Shown piece after piece: positions 56,280 to 59,664 of a stretch of 59,664 bases of DNA. The position numbers and the translations under genes were made by a program. The notes under the pieces are model-generated. The model was not told where the DNA came from, did no database searches, and saw only the letters and a program-made list of their open reading frames with translations. The stretch lies in NCBI RefSeq assembly GCF_000743535.1, contig NZ_AVCJ01000011.1:1-59664 (forward strand), in the 5' to 3' direction. Position 1 is the first letter of the stretch. Each line of letters opens with the position of its first letter. Source of the DNA: Arenimonas donghaensis DSM 18148 = HO3-R19. Lineage in GTDB: Bacteria; Pseudomonadota; Gammaproteobacteria; Xanthomonadales; Xanthomonadaceae.

Positions 56280-57522
56280 GCAGGGACGCCAGGCGGACCG
56301 TGCCCGATGCGCCGGCCAGGCCGCGGTCGAAAACGGCATAACGGCCGGCGAACAGCGGCAGGCCGAGGATGGATTGGCCGCCAAAATGTGGCAGCGCCGA
56401 AGAAAGCAGGCAGAGCGTGCGCCCGGGGCCGAGTGCGTTGCGGGGCCAGTAGTGCGATGCCGGCACGCGAACCTCGGTGGTGCCCCCGTCGGGTGCCTCG
56501 AAGCCAAAATGCAGGTCGGGCCAATCCACCGCATCCACGGCGTGCCAGGCAAGACCGTTGCCTTCGCCCAGGGCTTGCCGCGATTGTTCGACGAGTGCGG
56601 GCAGACGCGCATCCCGGGCTGCGAGCGTCTCGATGACGGCGGCGTAGGTGCCGGCGTCGAGCACGAGGAAGGAGCAACCCGTGTCGAGCAGGGCGTTGCT
56701 GCCCATCGCGGCCACCCGTGACGCGTCCAGCGGCGGCACCGGGAAGGGGTCGTTGCCGCCGACGCGCACCGTGCGCAGGTTCGCGTTGTAATAAAGGTCG
56801 TGCACGATGCGGATGTCCTGGAAGGCGCCGCGATACAGATGCTGCTGTTCGCTGCCGCCGCCCAGGACGAGCGCGCCGCGGTTGAGTGGGTCTGCTTCGA
56901 GCATCGCGACCGAAGGCTTGTCATGGACCACGTGCGCGACCGCCCGGCCGATCGCCAGGGCGAACAGGTTGCGGACCACGCCTTCTTCCTCCAGCGCGGT
57001 GAAGGCGGGTTGCAGGTGGGTGCGGGGCTGGTGGTGCAGGAAGTCCTGGAAGCGGTCCAGGTCCAGGGCATGGCCACGTTCGTAGGGCCAGGGCCAGCTG
57101 AGCGCCGGGGCATGCCCCTGTTGAGCCAGCAGCGGCGAGACGTCCCAGGCCGGGTCCAGGTTGCGGTACGCCAGGCCCCACAGGCCATCGGCGCCCTGGA
57201 ACAGCACGTCGTCGGTTTCGCAGCAGGCGAACAGCGCGTCGTCGATGGCGCGGGCGTGGTGGCCGTGGCCGAAGGCCAGGCGCGAGCGCAGCACCGGACC
57301 GGCCCAGGCACCGCCGCCGTAGCGGATCTCCTGCACCCAGGGCGTCGCCGACAGCTGGCGATCACGCTGCGCCCGGTAGGCATGGGGCCGCACCACCAGC
57401 GTGCTGCTGCCGGTGTCGAGGATCAGCTGGGCGGGATCCGCGTGTTCCCCGAACCGTGCGGTGGCCGTATATCCACCCCGGGCATGGGCGAGGGTGGTCG
57501 GGATTTCGAGGGCGGCGGGCAT
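56272..57522 (-). CDS. Pepsin-like (A1 family) aspartic protease, cytosolic
   Basis: 416 aa, bilobed pepsin fold. First catalytic motif D36-T-G-S-S-T-L, with the hydrophobic-Gly partner ADGLWGLAY (111-119); second motif D280-T-G-C-S-F-L, with its partner SILGLPLFAGRYAVFDR (384-400). Y68 is a candidate flap tyrosine. Pepsin LTLGG..L..G matches ALVLGGGSEQQHLYRGAF. There is no signal peptide or propeptide, as in the few known bacterial pepsins (shewasin type), so it should act in the cytosol. It begins the borosin operon and is a candidate to cut the leader or acidic tail from the precursor. Confidence 0.88.
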   Translation of the reverse strand: MPAALEIPTTLAHARGGYTATARFGEHADPAQLILDTGSSTLVVRPHAYRAQRDRQLSATPWVQEIRYGGGAWAGPVLRSRLAFGHGHHARAIDDALFACCETDDVLFQGADGLWGLAYRNLDPAWDVSPLLAQQGHAPALSWPWPYERGHALDLDRFQDFLHHQPRTHLQPAFTALEEEGVVRNLFALAIGRAVAHVVHDKPSVAMLEADPLNRGALVLGGGSEQQHLYRGAFQDIRIVHDLYYNANLRTVRVGGNDPFPVPPLDASRVAAMGSNALLDTGCSFLVLDAGTYAAVIETLAARDARLPALVEQSRQALGEGNGLAWHAVDAVDWPDLHFGFEAPDGGTTEVRVPASHYWPRNALGPGRTLCLLSSALPHFGGQSILGLPLFAGRYAVFDRGLAGASGTVRLASLRA

Positions 57523-57690
57523 GTCCCAAGCATAGGACAGCTCGCCGCCGGCGCCCGGCTTTTCTTGCCGGATCCGGGGTTTGCGGCGGGTTTCGGGGGG
57601 GGGCGGCGAAGGCGCCGGGACCGCCGGCAATTGCGCCGGGCCGGCTTTGGTTGCAGTGTTCCGGGCAAGCCCGCCCGACGCGCCGACCCC

Positions 57691-59301
57691 GTGAGCACCG
57701 ATACCGAGATCCTCAGCCGCCTGGAAACCCTCAACGCCATCGGCGTGGCCCTGTCGCACGAACGCGACCTGGCGACGCTGCTTGAGCGCATCCTGGAGGC
57801 CGCCCGCGACTTTGCCGACGCCGACGGCGGCACGCTGTACCTGGTCGAAGACCGCGCGCTGCGCTTCGAAGTCCTGCGCAACGACTCGCTCGGCTACTTC
57901 ATGGGCGGCCGCCACGGCAAACCCATCCACTTCCCGCCGATCCCCCTGCACCGGGAGGACGGCAGCCGCAACGACTCGATGGTGGTGGTGCACTGCGCGC
58001 TGTCGGGCCAGACCATCAACATCGCCGATGCCTACGCGGCCGAGGGTTACGACTTCAGCGGCACCCGCGCCTTCGACGCCAAGACCGGGTATCGCTCGCA
58101 GTCCTTCCTGACCGTGCCGATGAAGGACCACGACGGCCACGTCATCGGCGTGCTGCAGCTGATCAACGCCAAGGCCGCCGACGGCAGCATCCAGGTATTC
58201 GCGCCCGCGATTGAGCAGCTGGTGGAGTCGCTGGCCTCGCAGGCGGCGATCGCCCTGAACAACCGGCGGCTGATCGACCAGCTCGAGGACCTGTTCGAGG
58301 CGCTGATCAAGCTGATCAACACCGCCATCGACGAAAAATCGCCCTACACCGGCGGCCACTGCGAACGCGTGCCGGCGCTGACCACGCTGCTGGCCGACGC
58401 CGTGGCGCGCACGAAGACCGGCCCGCTGGCCGGCTTCGACATGTCCGAGGCCGATCGCTACGAGCTCAAGATCGCCGGCCTGCTGCACGACTGCGGCAAG
58501 ATCACCACGCCGGTGCACGTGGTGGACAAGGCCACCAAGCTGCAAACCCTGTTCGACCGCATCGAACTGGTCGACACCCGCTTCGAGGTGCTCAGGCGCG
58601 ATGCCGAGATCGCGATGCTCAGGGGCGAACTGGACCAGGCCGGCTACGAGGCTCGGCTGGCCCAGCTTGACGCCGACCGCGAGGCGATCCGCCAGGCCAA
58701 TACCGGCGGCGAGTTCATGAGCGACGAAAAAATCGCCGCTATCGAGCGCATCGCCGCGCATGCCTGGCGCGGGCCCGACGGCCGGGAGCAGCCCTTCCTG
58801 TCACCCGACGAGCTGGAAAACCTGTGCATCCGCCGCGGCACGCTCAACAACGCCGAGCGCGAGATCATCAACCACCACATCACCATGACCATCCGCCTGC
58901 TCGAGGCGCTGCCCTGGCCCAAGCACCTGGTCAACGTGCCCGAGTACGCCGGTGGCCACCACGAGCGCATGGACGGCAAGGGTTATCCGCGCGGCCTGAC
59001 CCGCGAGCAGATGAGCGTGCAGGCGCGGGTGATGGGCATCGCCGACATCTTCGAGGCCCTGACCGCCAGCGACCGGCCCTACAAGCCCGGCAAGACGCTC
59101 AGCGAATCGCTGACCATCCTGGGGCGCATGAAACTGGACCACCACGTGGATCCGGACCTGTTCGACGTCTTCCTGCGCGAGCGCGTGTACCTCGAGTACG
59201 CCGAACGTTTCCTGCCGGCCGAGCAGATCGACCAGATCGACTGGAGCAAGATTCCCGGCGTTTCGCCCGAGCTCGCCGCCGAGCTTTCGCGCCCGGCCTG
59301 A
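57691..59301 (+). CDS. GAF-HD-GYP cyclic-di-GMP phosphodiesterase
   Basis: 536 aa with GTG start. GAF sensor about 20-180 (DADGGTLYLVEDRALRFEV, FLTVPMKDHDGHVIGVLQLINA), then an HD-GYP domain with H266-D267-CGK, HHITMT, the HHERMDGKGYPRGL signature (about 422-435) and DIFEALTA. It degrades c-di-GMP to pGpG/GMP. An insert of about 100 residues, partly coiled-coil, separates the HD motif from the rest. Divergent from the protease operon, with 168 bases between starts. Confidence 0.92.
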   Translation: MSTDTEILSRLETLNAIGVALSHERDLATLLERILEAARDFADADGGTLYLVEDRALRFEVLRNDSLGYFMGGRHGKPIHFPPIPLHREDGSRNDSMVVVHCALSGQTINIADAYAAEGYDFSGTRAFDAKTGYRSQSFLTVPMKDHDGHVIGVLQLINAKAADGSIQVFAPAIEQLVESLASQAAIALNNRRLIDQLEDLFEALIKLINTAIDEKSPYTGGHCERVPALTTLLADAVARTKTGPLAGFDMSEADRYELKIAGLLHDCGKITTPVHVVDKATKLQTLFDRIELVDTRFEVLRRDAEIAMLRGELDQAGYEARLAQLDADREAIRQANTGGEFMSDEKIAAIERIAAHAWRGPDGREQPFLSPDELENLCIRRGTLNNAEREIINHHITMTIRLLEALPWPKHLVNVPEYAGGHHERMDGKGYPRGLTREQMSVQARVMGIADIFEALTASDRPYKPGKTLSESLTILGRMKLDHHVDPDLFDVFLRERVYLEYAERFLPAEQIDQIDWSKIPGVSPELAAELSRPA

Positions 59302-59311
59302 CGCGCGAATC

Positions 59312-59342
59312 GGGTCCCGGGCCCGACGCGGGCCCGGGACCC
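59312..59342. terminator. GC-only hairpin between convergent genes
   Basis: A perfect 14-base-pair stem (GGGTCCCGGGCCCG / CGGGCCCGGGACCC) with a 3-base loop ACG lies 10 bases after the HD-GYP stop and 14 bases before the end of the convergent gene. No T-run on either strand, so it may act as a stability or pause element rather than a classic terminator. Confidence 0.6.
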
Positions 59343-59356
59343 CGGCTGCGGGTCGC

Positions 59357-59664
59357 TTATTCCTTGCCGGCGCGGGCGCGGGCCGAAACGTCGGCATCGG
59401 CGTTGGCCGACGCCCGGGCGCCGTCGCGCGACGCCGATGCGTCGGCGTTGGCACCGGCGCTGGCATCGGCGTCACCGCCGGCGAAGACGTCGCCGCGACC
59501 CGCCTCGTCGTCCGACGGCTCGCCCGATTCCTCCGGACTACCCGAACCATCTTCGGTCGGGCCCGCGGCCCGGGACGGCGACCCGGCGTCGCGACCCAGG
59601 CGGCCCTGGGCGGCACCGGCGAGGGTGCCCAGCGCGTCGCCACCCGCCTGCGCCGGCGGCAGCG
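59357..59664 (-). CDS. Low-complexity protein, C-terminal part (start outside window)
   Basis: About 102 residues before the TAA at 59357. It begins LPPAQAGGDALGTLAGAAQG, then a Ser/Glu/Asp/Pro-rich linker (EDGSGSPEESGEPSDDEAG) and an Ala/Asp/Ser repeat-like end (ADASAGANADASASRDGARA, then ASANADADVSARARAGKE). The period of A-N-A-D-A or similar is about 6-8 residues. Likely surface-exposed or disordered; the N terminus that could identify it lies beyond the window. Confidence 0.6.
   Translation of the reverse strand, partial: LPPAQAGGDALGTLAGAAQGRLGRDAGSPSRAAGPTEDGSGSPEESGEPSDDEAGRGDVFAGGDADASAGANADASASRDGARASANADADVSARARAGKE

Overview
The window is high-GC chromosomal DNA that fits a member of the Lysobacteraceae/Xanthomonadaceae (Gammaproteobacteria; for example Lysobacter, Luteimonas or Arenimonas). 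The evidence is the homodimeric-type E1 pyruvate dehydrogenase, a class A beta-lactamase, a Grx4 glutaredoxin fused to a rhodanese domain, several xanthomonad-type periplasmic hydrolases, and six dispersed palindromic repeats of the 'TGTGGGAGGGACTTCAGTCC' and 'TGTAGGAGCGCC' kinds. The genus is an inference. No rRNA, tRNA, CRISPR array, transposase or integrase was seen.

Layout. Positions 1-9.8 kb hold the end of a TonB-like gene, an AraC regulator, a coupled pair of secreted amidohydrolases (the second has lost its metal ligands), AMP nucleosidase, small lipoproteins, a three-domain glutaredoxin, an SGNH hydrolase and an aminotransferase. 9.8-18.8 kb is a plus-strand housekeeping run: rsgA, a DUF1704 putative zinc peptidase, a lipoprotein, maeB, a membrane protein and aceE. 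Palindromic repeats sit in nearly every gap of this run. 18.8-23.6 kb is a visibly lower-GC insert with an AlbA_2/Schlafen-type protein facing a 1224-aa SNF2 helicase, whose C-terminal part is built from about 17 copies of a 15-residue C/S-x-x-S-G repeat. 23.6-43.5 kb is mixed metabolism and detoxification: S9 and M20 peptidases, a lone HicB, glutathionyl-hydroquinone reductase, a WYL regulator divergent from a GST, an iodotyrosine-deiodinase-like nitroreductase, a membrane-tailed ECF sigma factor, beta-lactamase, SelO, a universal stress protein, a diguanylate cyclase, an ABC exporter, a quinone reductase and an MFS carrier.

43.5-50.6 kb is a signalling module: a sigma54-dependent response regulator, TspO and two multi-domain histidine kinases, followed by an acidic lipoprotein, a DUF2383 four-helix protein and a Lys/Ala-tailed HU protein. 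Near-consensus -24/-12 promoters lie in front of both the regulator and the lipoprotein. Each has upstream palindromes of the form TGCA-N3-TGCA, so I infer that the regulator activates itself and the lipoprotein through this motif.

52.8-57.5 kb (minus strand) is the most interesting locus. It is a tight five-gene operon: a cytosolic pepsin-family (A1) aspartic protease, a GNAT acetyltransferase, a SonM-like split-borosin alpha-N-methyltransferase, a SonA-like borosin precursor with an added acidic tail, and a TPR-TM-GGDEF protein. The methyltransferase keeps the four catalytic residues known from OphMA at exactly the right spacing, and the precursor aligns with SonA in register. This looks like an undescribed backbone-N-methylated RiPP pathway with a candidate maturation protease, placed beside c-di-GMP genes (a GAF-HD-GYP phosphodiesterase is divergent at 57.7 kb).
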